Assembly (NCBI GenBank): GCA_020726505.1
Contig: JAHLEZ010000008.1
Span: 1,488,001-1,552,000, forward strand
DNA from: Leptodontidium sp. MPI-SDFR-AT-0119
Taxonomy: Eukaryota > Ascomycota > Leotiomycetes > Helotiales > Leptodontidiaceae
Direction: 5' to 3'
DNA: 64,000 bases
In this document: piece by piece, positions 30,197 through 41,335 of the stretch
How positions within the stretch are numbered: position 1 is the stretch's first letter
How the letters are laid out: each line of letters starts with the position of its first letter
Notes under the pieces: model-generated
What the model saw: the letters and a program-made list of their open reading frames with translations, nothing else
What the model was told of the DNA's origin: nothing
Database searches by the model: none
Made by a program: the position numbers and the translations under genes

Positions 30197-31420
30197 TCAA
30201 GGGGGTGCTCTGCCTATACCAGAAGTAGCACCGACCCCTTCTATTGACTCTTGGAGGTCGAGACATTCTGTGAGAACTGTATGTCTGTTAGCGAGAGATC
30301 TGGTGCTGATAGGTTAGGGACGGCATACTCATAATTATCTGCTCTTCAGCAACTCCGTACTGGTAATCAACCAGACCGTGTTTCTCAACGGCATCACACA
30401 TCCGGATCAAATCCTTGGCCATTTTGTTGATGAACTCTTGGGTCATGAAGCTTTGCCCGCGCTGTAGTTGCTGCCCAGCCTCCAACATATCTTTTTGCTT
30501 CTGGAAGATACTGAGCCATGCCGTATTGAATTCGCCCCAAAGGCGGATCCGATCACTGTGGAGTGCAACTTCGTCTACAGTAAGGCCTTATCAGAAAACT
30601 ATTAGTGGACAGGATCAAACAGAAGAAACAGGAGCCTACCTAAATCTCCAACATGTCCCAAAAGCCACTCGGATACTTCAAGAAGCGACAGACTTGCTTC
30701 CCCCAAGCGCCCATTGATTGTATTTTGGAAGATCTGCTTCAGCGCCGTTTGATACGCTGTATATGCTGCCTCCATCCCAGGACCCTGTGCTTGAAAGTCC
30801 TCCTCTTCCATAATCTCTGGCGCATTCTGAGTTATGGTCCCCATAGCTATACTAGTGGGGTATCCTTGTGGGAGAAGAGGGGCGCTTCGATCTGCTGGGC
30901 TTTGCTGGTGCTGTTGATAGACCGCAGAGGAGCCGGATGACGCATGGTGTTGTAGGGCAGGCGGGCCTGGCGTACTGCTCTGTTCACTTGGGAAGTACGG
31001 CGCAGCAACATCCGAGAGCATTTGGATTGCTGCAGGTTGCCGTGCTTGGAATTGCGAAGTCGAGTCGTACACGGCGTTTTGCGGCGCCTGTTGTCCAACA
31101 TTGTACATGATGTCTGGGGTATAGCCAGCGAAGCTCTGCTGCTGCCTCTGGTCTTGAGTATAGCCCTGTTGATACTGAAGAGTATTCGACGGCAATGCTG
31201 CAGGAAAGGAACCAGCTGGCTCCGGGTAGTACCCCGAGTATGCAGATGCGCCTGCTGTCCCACGCCCCGTAGACGGCGAGGTGTTTAAGGGCGCAGGCCG
31301 GTAACGCTCTGCAGATGAGCTCGAGAATCCGCGGCCCTGGCTCTGGTCCGCATTGAATCTGGGATCTGACCCTTGGTATGGCGGTTCATTCTGCCTTCTC
31401 CGGCGATTGTTGTCGTCCAT
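30197..31420 (-). CDS. Gln/Tyr-rich conserved fungal protein, unrecognised
   Basis: Three exons on the minus strand: a long first exon to about 30638, one from about 30578 to 30329, and a final one ending in TGA at 30197. The start ATG 31420 (MDDNNRRRRQNEPPYQ) is tentative, because the same frame is open for over 120 more codons upstream, to about 31800, without any ATG. The N-terminal two thirds are disordered and rich in Gln, Ser, Tyr and Pro (YQQGYTQDQRQQQSFAGY). The C-terminal third is compact and helical: AAYTAYQTALKQIFQNTING, LLEVSEWLLGHVGDL, IRLWGEFNTAWLSIFQKQKD, FINKMAKDLIRMCDAVEKHG. The helical block looks conserved and regulatory in style, but I do not recognise it. The gene is flanked by unusually long empty regions on both sides. 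Confidence 0.65.
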
Positions 31421-32647
31421 GCCCCGCTCAAAGGCTGAAGTCGAGCCTACTGATAGCAGCGGATCAAGTCGAGGCGCCGCCACCGGCAGAGAAACGGGCG
31501 TGGATTGTAAGAGTGCCAGTTTGCTGGTGTGTTGCTTGTCAAGCTCATGCTCCCTCGAGGGAGGTAGTCGCGACGCGTCTAGTAACTTCCTCGGCGGTGG
31601 CTTCGATACACAGAGTGGGCGGCGGCGACTGGGTGAGTGTGCTGTATGTATCCTTGTTAACGTTTCTTGCTTCTGCAGAAGATGGGAGAGAATCGTGACG
31701 ATGGGCGTACCTGCGGCTTTTAGGATGGGTGGCCTGGAAAAAACAACTTCTGGCTTTTTGGGTTTGCTTTGTGCTAATCGCGCTCCTTGAAGTCGACGGG
31801 CTGATCAGGTCGAGTGAATGAGGGGCAAGGAGGAGGAAGGGAACCTTAACAACACAACGGGGACGTAATCAATCCAAAAGGGAGAACAAAGTTACTGTAC
31901 AAGGCGTAAGGCTCTGATTTTGAATGACCAAAGAATACTTTTGCAAGAAGAAGATAATATGAACAAAACGGCGAATATAGGCCCAACGTATTGCTGGCAC
32001 GACTCCGTCATCCGCTGCTGGGTAAATCCTTGATGCTCGCACAGGCAAGGTCCTTGCGGGAGCTCTGCTTCGTAGGGCAAACGGCACCAGAGTGTCAGGG
32101 TTTGTGCCGGACCTGAGCAGGTTGACGATGAATGGACCGTGAATGCTCCAGCAGAAACAGTTGGTCCAGACAAAGAGATCTGTCCCGAAAGCTCTGCTCT
32201 GCTGTGCTCTGTCAGGGCAAGGCGTGCGCACGAACGTCAACTTAGTCTTCTAGAAGCCGTGGGCCACGAGATCTGATGTAACCGGGTTTCGAGGAGGGTT
32301 TGTCTCAGTTTGGAAGGGCAATCTATGGAGAAACAGCCCGATGATGGAGCTGGGTACAGGAACTGGTCGGTGCCCAAGTTAAGATATCAGGAGGATACGG
32401 AGGAGAGATCAGTCGTCTTCTCGAACTGACCAGGATGGCAGGGAAGATGGTGAATGCGGCGCGCAAGCGGAATGGGCATGAATCGAGGTGCCTGAACGCA
32501 AATGGTCCACCGTCATGCACGAATGGCACGATACGGCACAGGGGCTCAAGATCTCAAGATCTCTAACAAAAGACGAGTGAGGTTGAGATAGAGTTGCTGA
32601 AACTGGAGACAAACTGCTTCCGTCGGAACGTCAAGAGACTGGAAGTC

Positions 32648-32680
32648 CTGACTGACTGACTGACTGACTGACTGACTGAC
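32648..32680. repeat. (CTGA)n microsatellite
   Basis: About eight perfect CTGA units in the gene desert. Confidence 0.95.
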
Positions 32681-32768
32681 TTGCTTGCTAGACGCGATCC
32701 GGCTACCGAGCTAGAGCGAGCGAGACAACTTAGAGAGGCACTAATAAGACGAACGGTTTTTGAAGGAC

Positions 32769-32890
32769 GTGCAGTGCAGCGCAGCAGTGCAGTGCAGTGT
32801 AGTGTAGTGCAGACCGGAGTTGACTGGAGTTGACTGGACCGGACTGCGGGAGAAGAATGCAGAAATGCAGCAATGCAGCAATGCAGTAAT
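32769..32890. repeat. GCAGT/ATGCAGCA low-complexity cluster
   Basis: Overlapping short repeats: GCAGTGCAGTGTAGTG units at about 32770-32812, a doubled GGAGTTGACT unit at about 32816-32835, and four ATGCAGNAA-type units at about 32858-32888. Confidence 0.8.
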
Positions 32891-33702
32891 TTGATACGGC
32901 GGGGTGTTGACTGTATGTACAGTGCGGTCCAGGAGCAATTGCAGTAGAGATAGGAGGAGGGTTAAAGGGCCTTGTTGCGGCAGAAGAAGCCGCAAGCAGA
33001 AGAAGGTGGTGGAGGTGGCAGATGGATGGCTTGCTTGCGTGCAGCTTGCTTGATGCTTGGGTGCTTGGTGGTTCGGTGTTCTTGCGGCAGAAGCCAGGTA
33101 AATTTGAGTGCTAACAAAAACACTAACACTAGTGGGTGGCAGGTAGTGAGGTGATGTGTGCAGATCGGGTTAAAGGGTCCTACTAGCCGGCCAGGGCTTT
33201 GACTCGAGTCCAAGCCAGGCGGACTGTGGTTGGTGGGTGTGGAGGAGAATAAGGATTAAGGAGATCTGTGGCTGAGGCTGAGGAAGCAGACAAAGACAAT
33301 ACGCTTGCTGCCTTTGTAAATTATTATCAGTAGACGTTGTCTCACACGCCACGTGTGGTGTAGCCGTGTAGCAGCAGCGTAGTGTAGTCGAGTGCAGTAG
33401 TATAGCGTATGCAGGCAGTGTATTTTATGGCGTAGTGGTACTTGTGGGGGCTGGCTCTTGTCGTGCTAATTCTGTGTTGACTACTTGTGATAATAATAAC
33501 CCAGCTCAGACCAGATGAACGATACTGGGATAGACGCAGAATTGAACCGGTTTGGCTTGACGAACTCTCCTTGTCCGACTTTACTTTACCACTATTCGCT
33601 TGCAACGGGCCCGATGTAGTGTAGTTCTTGAGGTGCAGTAGAGTAGAGTAGGTAGACTAGTAGAGAGCAAAGCGAGGCGAGGCAGGTGAGGCGAGGCAGC
33701 GC

Positions 33703-33727
33703 TGTGATGTGATGTGATGTGATGTGT
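33703..33727. repeat. (TGATG)n microsatellite
   Basis: About five TGATG units directly after a GAGGCGAGGC doubled motif. Confidence 0.9.
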
Positions 33728-36112
33728 ATGATTCCTCCCGTCGTGCTGAAGGAGTCTACCCGGGATATCGTATCGGGTAGCTATGTCCGATGGAGTAAGA
33801 TGAACGAAGCAAGATAAAACAAAATAAGATGAATGAATGCAGCAGGCGACGGCGAGATGGCAGTAACAATAGGTAGGTAAGGCACATGTACCTGAAAGTG
33901 GCACGCAAGGAGTCCCCAGCTATTGTGCTCGCTTGGCTGGAGCAGCGAGGACTGGTGAGAGGAGGAGGTCGAGGCGAACGGTAAAGCGATCTGCGTGCGT
34001 ACGGCTGGGCTGGGGGAAAAAACAGGAGCAGAGGAGAGCCACCTCACTCGACCGCTACTGACACTGCACTAAATTGACTTGCTGCCGGTCCTTCTCTAGG
34101 TCCGATGATTCTTGCTGCTAAGATCTCCAATTGTCCAATTGAACGGCCTGGAATATTCCGACTGCTGCGAACTAATGCCAGGTACCAGCGTTGACAACTC
34201 GACGACGGGTGAAGTCGTCGGACTCTGACTGACTGCTGTACGGGACTGTTGGTCTGCTCTTCGCACTCCTTGGAGTTCCTCCTCATTTTACGCCAGGAGC
34301 AAGAGAGGGGATCAACAACTCCCGTGCGTAGGTGGGTTTACTTGTGCGTGGTGAAGTCTGCGTGAGGTCTGAGGTCGGAGGTCTGTTCGAAATGACAACC
34401 TGCACGATGGTGTCAAGGGGCGATGAGCTCGAGACCTTGCTTGTGCTGTGATAGGGTGGCAGGAGCGGAATGTTGCTTTGCTCTATTCAGCTAGAAGTGA
34501 TGAGGTTATTCAAGGCAGATGCGATGAGCGTTCTTGTTCGTCCGGAGATAATCCTCGAGTAGGGACTGTACAGCCCAAGGGATGATGGAATTGTCCTGAA
34601 CGCCCGGTAGCACGCCCCGGTACTGTATGCCGAAAGTTGGCACTGACAGTTGCAGTTGCTGGCGGCTGGGAGCTGGGAGCTGGGATTTAGGGTTGAGATT
34701 TAGAGTTGGGTCGGGATGAAGCTTCCGCAGCTGCTGTCTCTCTTCTTCTCCTACTCCTCTCCTCATGCACGACAGGTGGTCCGGATAGGACACACGGTAC
34801 GCCACGGGCAGAGAAAATGCAGGTCCGCAGGCGACTTTCTAGCTCCCAAAAGAAGAGAAGCTTGCGAAGAACAAAAGAAGTGTTGTGGCTACGCCGAGTT
34901 GAGTGGACAGAATTGAGGCCCAACGCAGGCGTAAAAGGAAGATCCGGAGAATTCAAAGAGAGATGGCACAGTGTTGGGCAGGAAGCTATTCAGAGCTAAG
35001 TAGAAAAAGAAGCAGAAAGCTCGCAGGACGTCGTCTCTGACACCGCATGGAACTATTATTTTATATGAACTGGTAGGGGAGAGATGGTGGTGGTGTGAGA
35101 CAGGGCAGGCCAGCAGCGCAGGGTCCTGGCCCAACTGGGCTGGACTCCGTGTTTACAGTCGATCCGATGCACCAGGTCCACTCCTCCGCTCCCTTTCAAG
35201 ATCGTCGGATGAGGCGATTGATTCTTGGAATGTGATAGATAACTGAGGCTGATGTCCGATCGAGTTGTTGGAGAGGAAGAAGTAACTTCGGAAAGCCTCA
35301 ACCAGGAAAAAGCAGACAAAAGGTGTAAGGATGCCGGGAATAGGTATTGATTGAGTTGGCCAGGGTACTACTGGGACAGAGCTGAGCTGCATTCGGGGTC
35401 GTGCGGAGAGGAGAACAGAACAGATGCTTCAGCCACACATCCCGCCATCCGGTCTCGTGTGGCCCAGAGAGATCCTCGTGGAATATAAATATCCGCAAAA
35501 GGAATCCATCAGCTGAAAGGGGTGGCAAGATAGTGACGAAGACGGACGGCGTAATGACAAAAGTCAAGACAATACAAGAGTGCGACGGCGAGCAGTAATG
35601 TCTCGCTCGACCTTCTGGCAAATACTGGAAGGGGAGGAAATAAATAAGATTTGGAAACTGATAGTCGTCTGCCATCGGAAAGTCCATGAATGTGCACATT
35701 GTTGTCATACCTGGGAAGAGAAAGGGGGTTGGTTGGATTGCGTTGGACAAGAACCGAGGCGACATGCTACATACAATTTTCGCACTTTCTGGGAATAGAT
35801 TCCAGAGATCGGCTCGCGTGATTGGGGTTGCTGTTGAATGCTAAAGTATCCGTGTAAGTGAATAATATGCATCTCCGTTGGAGGGAAGGGTAGGGGAAGT
35901 GGTGAAAGGGATGGGATGAAGGGGGCAATAACTAGCAGCTCCTTCTTGTTTCCTCTCGCTTCAGTCAGTGAAATGCTGAAAGGGGTCGATGGAATTATTC
36001 CTAAGCGGCTCAACAACCGATTGACTTCCTTCTCTGAGTGACTACTTACTGCCTTCTCAAATCCCTACTTCTGACATGGCCACAACACTGGCCATCCCAT
36101 TTCACGAGTGAA

Positions 36113-36138
36113 GTGAGTGAGTGAGTGAGTGAGTGAGC
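36113..36138. repeat. (GTGA)n microsatellite
   Basis: About six GTGA units, partly preceded by an imperfect copy. Confidence 0.93.
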
Positions 36139-39100
36139 AGATGCCGAAGTCACCGAGTAACCAAACGACAGCACTGGGCTTATAAAGTCGCAATCAAACA
36201 CCAGCTACACTCAGGCCCCCAAAGCATCGCTGAAGAGGAAGACAACCAGCGTACCGACTGTTCTCCTGATGCTGGCGCTGAAGGTTCCGGGTACCGTCAC
36301 CCACCTCTGCAGGTCTTCTTCAGTGCCAGCAGCAGTCACTGCAGTGATAGCAGCAGGTGCTGAACACTCACTCACTCAGTCACTGCAGCTAGCTAGCTGG
36401 CCTTCATTCAGGCTGCAATCGCCCACTCTCAGCGCCTTCGAGTCAGTCCCTTCCTTCTATCGGGCTTCAACAGCAGGAAGGCTACTTACCCCCTGGAGCG
36501 CTCTGCATGGATGGCTGGCTGGCAATGTGTGCCCAACCGGCGCTGCAGCTGGTGGTGGTGGTGGTGCTAACTGAGTAAGTGCTTTGATCGGAGAGAAATG
36601 TCGAACCCTGATCCATGAGCAGTCGTCAAAATATACCTGGTCGATATATTTGATGCATGAGACCCCTCTCCTAGCTGGAGGATCGCCGCAGGGCCGGGCA
36701 GGGCAGGTCAGGACAGGGCAGGGTGGTGGTGGCGCGATGGATGCATGTAAATTTACTTGTGAACTCGAGAACGCTGCGATGCAATGTGATATGGTGCCCA
36801 ATTTACTAGGTAGGTGCTTAAAATTTGCATGTACGGAGTAGGTACGGTACTGCCTGCACCTCAGGTTTTTCGGTGTGTAATCTACTATTTACCGTCCAGC
36901 CCAGCCAGCTGGTGTAACCGTGTAACCACCATTCCCTATTTCCTAGGTAATTCCTTACATTACCGTAATTGCGCTGGCTGGGGTTCTGTCACGATTGTTT
37001 CAACCAACCGTCACGCAACAACCTCCACTACACCCACACAACACAGGATTGGAAGTGCAAACAGCTCCTCCTCCTCCTCGGCTTCCACCGATCCGGCTGG
37101 TCGTCGGTCATCAGCATCATCGCTTTCGATAGTTCCGACTACTCGGTCCTGCTGTCTGTTCCAAATGATGCCGAATTGGCCAATCTCATGCCTCGAATGG
37201 TCCGCCTCGCCGGACGCCATGAACGCCTCATGAGACTGGGCTGGCACTGATAGAGTAAGGGGTATGCGTTGGTATTGGCACGGCTGAAGATAAAAATAAC
37301 AGACAGCAAGGGAGCAAGGAAAAGGAAAAGGCAAGGAATGACAATTTGCTGAAATGTTTCCTGTTTTACTTTTGCACGAAAAGCATCTCTCTCTTTCCTT
37401 CTGCATTGTGCCGCACTGACTCAATTGAATATCAAATCGCAACAAAAGAAGGCGAGCGAGCGAGCCAAGAAGCGAATGGTCACTGGAAGGAAGGCATCAA
37501 CAACAAAATCAAATCACTAGATGCTCGCAAGTTCGTCTTATTCCGGATCGGCAGTTGAAACATGCCAATTTCAGAAGACCGAGGAGTCGACGTACGCTGC
37601 GTTGAAGTTGCTTTGCCTCAGCCTCGTCAGGGCGCACCGAAGATCTCGGGCCGGCCTTCGTCATCAACAACAACAACAACATATCAGTATCACCGTGGCC
37701 CATGCAAGTGTGAGAAGCTTCGGCGCATTCCCTGAACATGAAGGGAAAGACCTTGGAATTCCACGTGCAAATACAAATCCCATCGACTTAGTTCTGATAG
37801 ATCTTCAGCAAGATATCCTGTCACGGAGCATTAAAATCGATCTTAACCTCCGCTGACAGTTTAAACGAGGCTATATCAGCCTCATGTAAGGCATTCCTCG
37901 CCTCGCTGACTGAAATCAGGCTTGGATTTCAACACCACGCTTCCTCGACGTGCTTCCAACCCAACACTACAATTGCCGTACTCTCCGCATGGTAACACGC
38001 ATGCCAACTGCACGTACACCTCGGCATTCGCAAGCTGTTCCAAATCGAGACATCAATTTACCAACCGCCCAAGCAAGATGCCCAATATAGGGCTAGGTTT
38101 GGATTCCACACTAAGCCTTACCGTGGGATTCTTCATCGGATCCGCCAACAAATCGCACCAGAACAAACCCTCGAGTCCCGGCCGTTGCGTCTCCAGCAGG
38201 TAACAGGATAGTCCTGGCCAGCATTCATTTCTGGAAGGACACTAGAAGAAGATCCAAATCTCCCCCGTTGCATGAACGCTAGAGGAAGACCAGGCACGTG
38301 CTCCTCCGGCTTGAAACTATTTCCATCTCTTTTCTTCCCTTCTAGAATGTTTCACCTCCCACCCCCCTAGCCGTTGAGTTAGAACCGTGATCCTCGCATC
38401 GATCCTCCATCCATGACGGCTCGGCTTGCGGCCAGGAGACTCGAGACCAAATGGGTTAGGTATTGTATGCATGATTCAGGATTCCGTATCTCATCGAATG
38501 AAGCTGCCTGAACGAAAATAAAACCCTCTCATATGGAAATAACGCTGTCGTTAGTAGTGTTTCAAAGTACTTAGTAATAACTGGCTACTTTCCATCCCTC
38601 ACGAATCGGTCAATAACAACACGCGATTTTCTTTCGGGTCTAGGGAAGTTAATTAGGTCACAGATTGGGCATAATTCATGCGCCTTGTTCATCGACTGCA
38701 CCTTTTCCAACTACTGGAACGGCGAACCTTTCCTTGCCGTGCCTTGGGCGCTCAGTTAGGATGGAATGAAATTTCGGGCATGTGTTTGCCTTCAGCTGAC
38801 AAGGAAAGAAAGGGAGAGAGGAAAATGGTTCATGCTTTAACGGCGAGGCCGAGTCTGGAAGGATGTATGGCAATTTCCGTGGTACGAGATACACTACGGA
38901 GATAGTCGAAACAAGAGTTCGTGAGAGGGATTAAGGACCGAGAAAGACCGAGTAGGGAGAACGCCTCAGTCCAGAAAAGGTAATTCCGTACGTTCGGTTC
39001 AGCTCGCGAAAAACAAAGATAGTAGGAGGACTTCCTGTACCACATACCACATTGCATACGAATAGCTAGTTCTTGGCTTGAGAAGATGACGAGAAAGGGA

Positions 39101-39317
39101 AGAAGAACTAGCAGAATGAAACTGGGAAAGATATCAACGTCGTGGTATTTTTCGTTATGACGAGAGATCTTCTTACTACCAACCAGTTGGCCAGTTGGCA
39201 AGTTGGCAAGAGCCTGGAACGTAACGCAAACGAACTCCTCTCCTGTCCCTGAAACCCAATGAATACCGGCCGTGATATCATGTATGGCTTTAACAGCATT
39301 CCAGCAACACCTCCCGC

Positions 39318-40126
39318 TCAAAATTGATCTATAAACAAGTTAGCCCAAGTCATAACAGTAACCGCCAAGCACCAATATCAAACTCACCTAAAGTCATGCT
39401 CATGCTAACATCCGTATTCTCAACCATTCGAGTAAACTCCTCGAAGCTGATCTTGCCATCACGATCCAGATCCGCCTCCATGATAGTCTTGTCCACAATC
39501 TGCTGTAGCTGCTGGTCCTTCAAGTTGCTGCCAACCATCATCTTCAGTACGATGAAGAGCTCGCCGTTGCTGATGTAGCCGTCGCGGTCGATGTCGTAGA
39601 CCTTGAATGCGAAGCGTAGCTTCTGCTCCTTGTTGCCTTTGCTAGAGAAGGCGCTGAGTCCCGAGACGAATTCTTGGAAATCGACGTCGCCGCCTCCATC
39701 TTCGTCGAAGATGGCTATCATCCTGTGATTGGGTTGTCATGTCAACTTCGTGTCCTGCCTGCCTCCCGGTATGGAAGATATGTAGGTGTGGATTGCTAAC
39801 CTGGTTGCGAGTGGGTTCGAGGAGATCTGGGGAAGGCTGAGGAACTCGTCGCGCTCGATGGTGCCGGAATTGTCCTATATGCCAGCCTTCATGTCAGCTC
39901 TGGTGACAGCAGAGTAGCATATGCAAGTATATATCCCGTGCTGCGCACCTTATCCAGCTTCATGAATCTCTTTCGTATTCTTTCGACCTCATCTCGATCA
40001 ACTGCACACACCGTGGAGTTAGCCTGCCAGCCTTCGAACAGAACAGAACAAAAACGCAAGCAGATTTCCCGTACAGTTGGAGCCTTGCACAATGTTCTCC
40101 AACATTGCGCTGCTGGCGTTACCCAT
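39318..40126 (-). CDS. CNB1: Calcineurin regulatory subunit B
   Basis: Five exons. The start [17 protein letters not shown] has the Gly-2 context for N-myristoylation. Four EF-hands follow in order: first loop [13 protein letters not shown], second [13 protein letters not shown], third [13 protein letters not shown], fourth [13 protein letters not shown]; each has Asp/Asn/Asp at positions 1, 3, 5 and Glu at 12 (or a conservative start). The C-terminus SMSMTLDQF is produced only when a 59-nt intron (39329-39387) is removed to join an 11-nt terminal exon (39318-39328) carrying the last residues and the stop. CNB1 binds the calcineurin catalytic subunit and Ca2+, activating the phosphatase in calcium signalling. 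It is divergent from EPL1. Confidence 0.96.
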
Positions 40127-41335
40127 CTTGGATCGTATGTGTGGTGGTGCGGGGTGGAGGGGTAGATGTTTGTGGGGTATCTATCTAACTTCGTGGTTGT
40201 CCTTGGGAGGCGGCCTCTACCTCAACTCTGGGCTCAGCTGCATGCGCGCTAACGGCCTCGAAGTCATGTGGTTACATCAGCCATTTTGGGCAATGATGGA
40301 TTGTATATTTTCTCTCTATATTTCTCGGATCGAAAACAAAGCATCTGCATGGATTTGTTATGCTCCATAAAAAGTCACATTCTTGTATTTGACGTTGAAA
40401 TTGCTGGAATGTTGTTTTGTTTTCTTGGCATAGAGTATTGAGATATTCCGAGGGCTGGCTGGAGAATGGTCAAAAGGCAAGGAATCAGCAACGATGAAAT
40501 GTGTATTTGAATGAATTTGAGCATTTTGTGGCAAGTCGTAATTATTTGCAATGTACTGTGCGGAGTGAAATTGCATACCCATTCTTGCATCGACCCTTCT
40601 TCTACATTGAAATCGAGTCTCCTCCAAGTCGCACAGACTGCACCCACAAGTAACTACATTTACGAATATACTTTCAAGACTGCATCATCTTAAAACAGAA
40701 GATGTGTTGAATTCTAAATTACTGTGACTTTCTTCCTTAAAATTATTGAATACGCATTCTCCGGGCTAGCCAGATCAAATCCAGCAGCAAGACCATGATA
40801 GTAAATCTAGGTAGTAAAAGTCCATGAATCCATCCCTTGACACAAAGCGCCTGAATGCAACTGAATAGATATTCACCCTAACTACTCAAATACCTACGAC
40901 ATACCTACGACATACCTACTACATATGTCGCATACCTCCTCGATGATGACATGTCCATTGTCATTGTCATGACCGGCCCAACCCCTATTCCCTCCCTTGG
41001 CCAGATTTTGATATTCGGTTAGCAGCTAGCGTGGAGCCCTCCCCTCCCATTGGCTGGCCCATCAACGAAGGGTCACAGAATCCGATGATGGGGCCGGGGT
41101 GTGTCTGCGACATGCAAACTTTTCGCAACGACCACCCTACGAGAATCCAGAATCGGGGAATCAACAGCTCGCCCTCCACGCGTCGAAATGTTCTGAAGCT
41201 CGAGGGTCCATCGCAACATGACATCAACTCAACGGTGTCGAATTTTCAGCGTGAAAAAATCGCGATCACAGCCGGAAATCTAATTGTTTGTCACGTTGTC
41301 GCACGCACACCACCGCTCTCCGTCTGCCTGTGACC
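40127..41335. promoter_or_regulatory. Divergent region between CNB1 and EPL1
   Basis: About 1.2 kb with no supported gene. It has repeated CTACGACATACCTA units at about 40891-40925. It presumably holds both promoters. Confidence 0.55.

Larger units (their letters stand above)
31421..39317. other. Gene desert upstream of the Gln-rich gene, with many microsatellites
   Basis: About 7.9 kb with no supported conserved gene. The first 380 bases are an open, possibly coding extension of the Gln-rich gene on the minus strand. The rest carries a high density of simple repeats (CTGA, TGATG, GTGA, AGTGC/GCAGT and others) and many short frames, the longest about 160 codons with no domain. The most likely contents are the promoter and long, spliced 5' leader of the Gln-rich gene plus the 3' UTR of calcineurin B at the right edge. 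Without transcript data, orphan genes cannot be excluded. Confidence 0.5.

Noticed and set aside
35298..35765. 155-codon open frame on the minus strand in the gene desert
   Set aside because: Rich in Phe, Leu, Ser and Pro from pyrimidine-rich DNA, no recognisable domain, no splice or codon-bias support.
38830..39321. 163-codon frame on the minus strand downstream of calcineurin B
   Set aside because: It overlaps the CNB1 terminal exon region and its 3' UTR in a frame with no family similarity.
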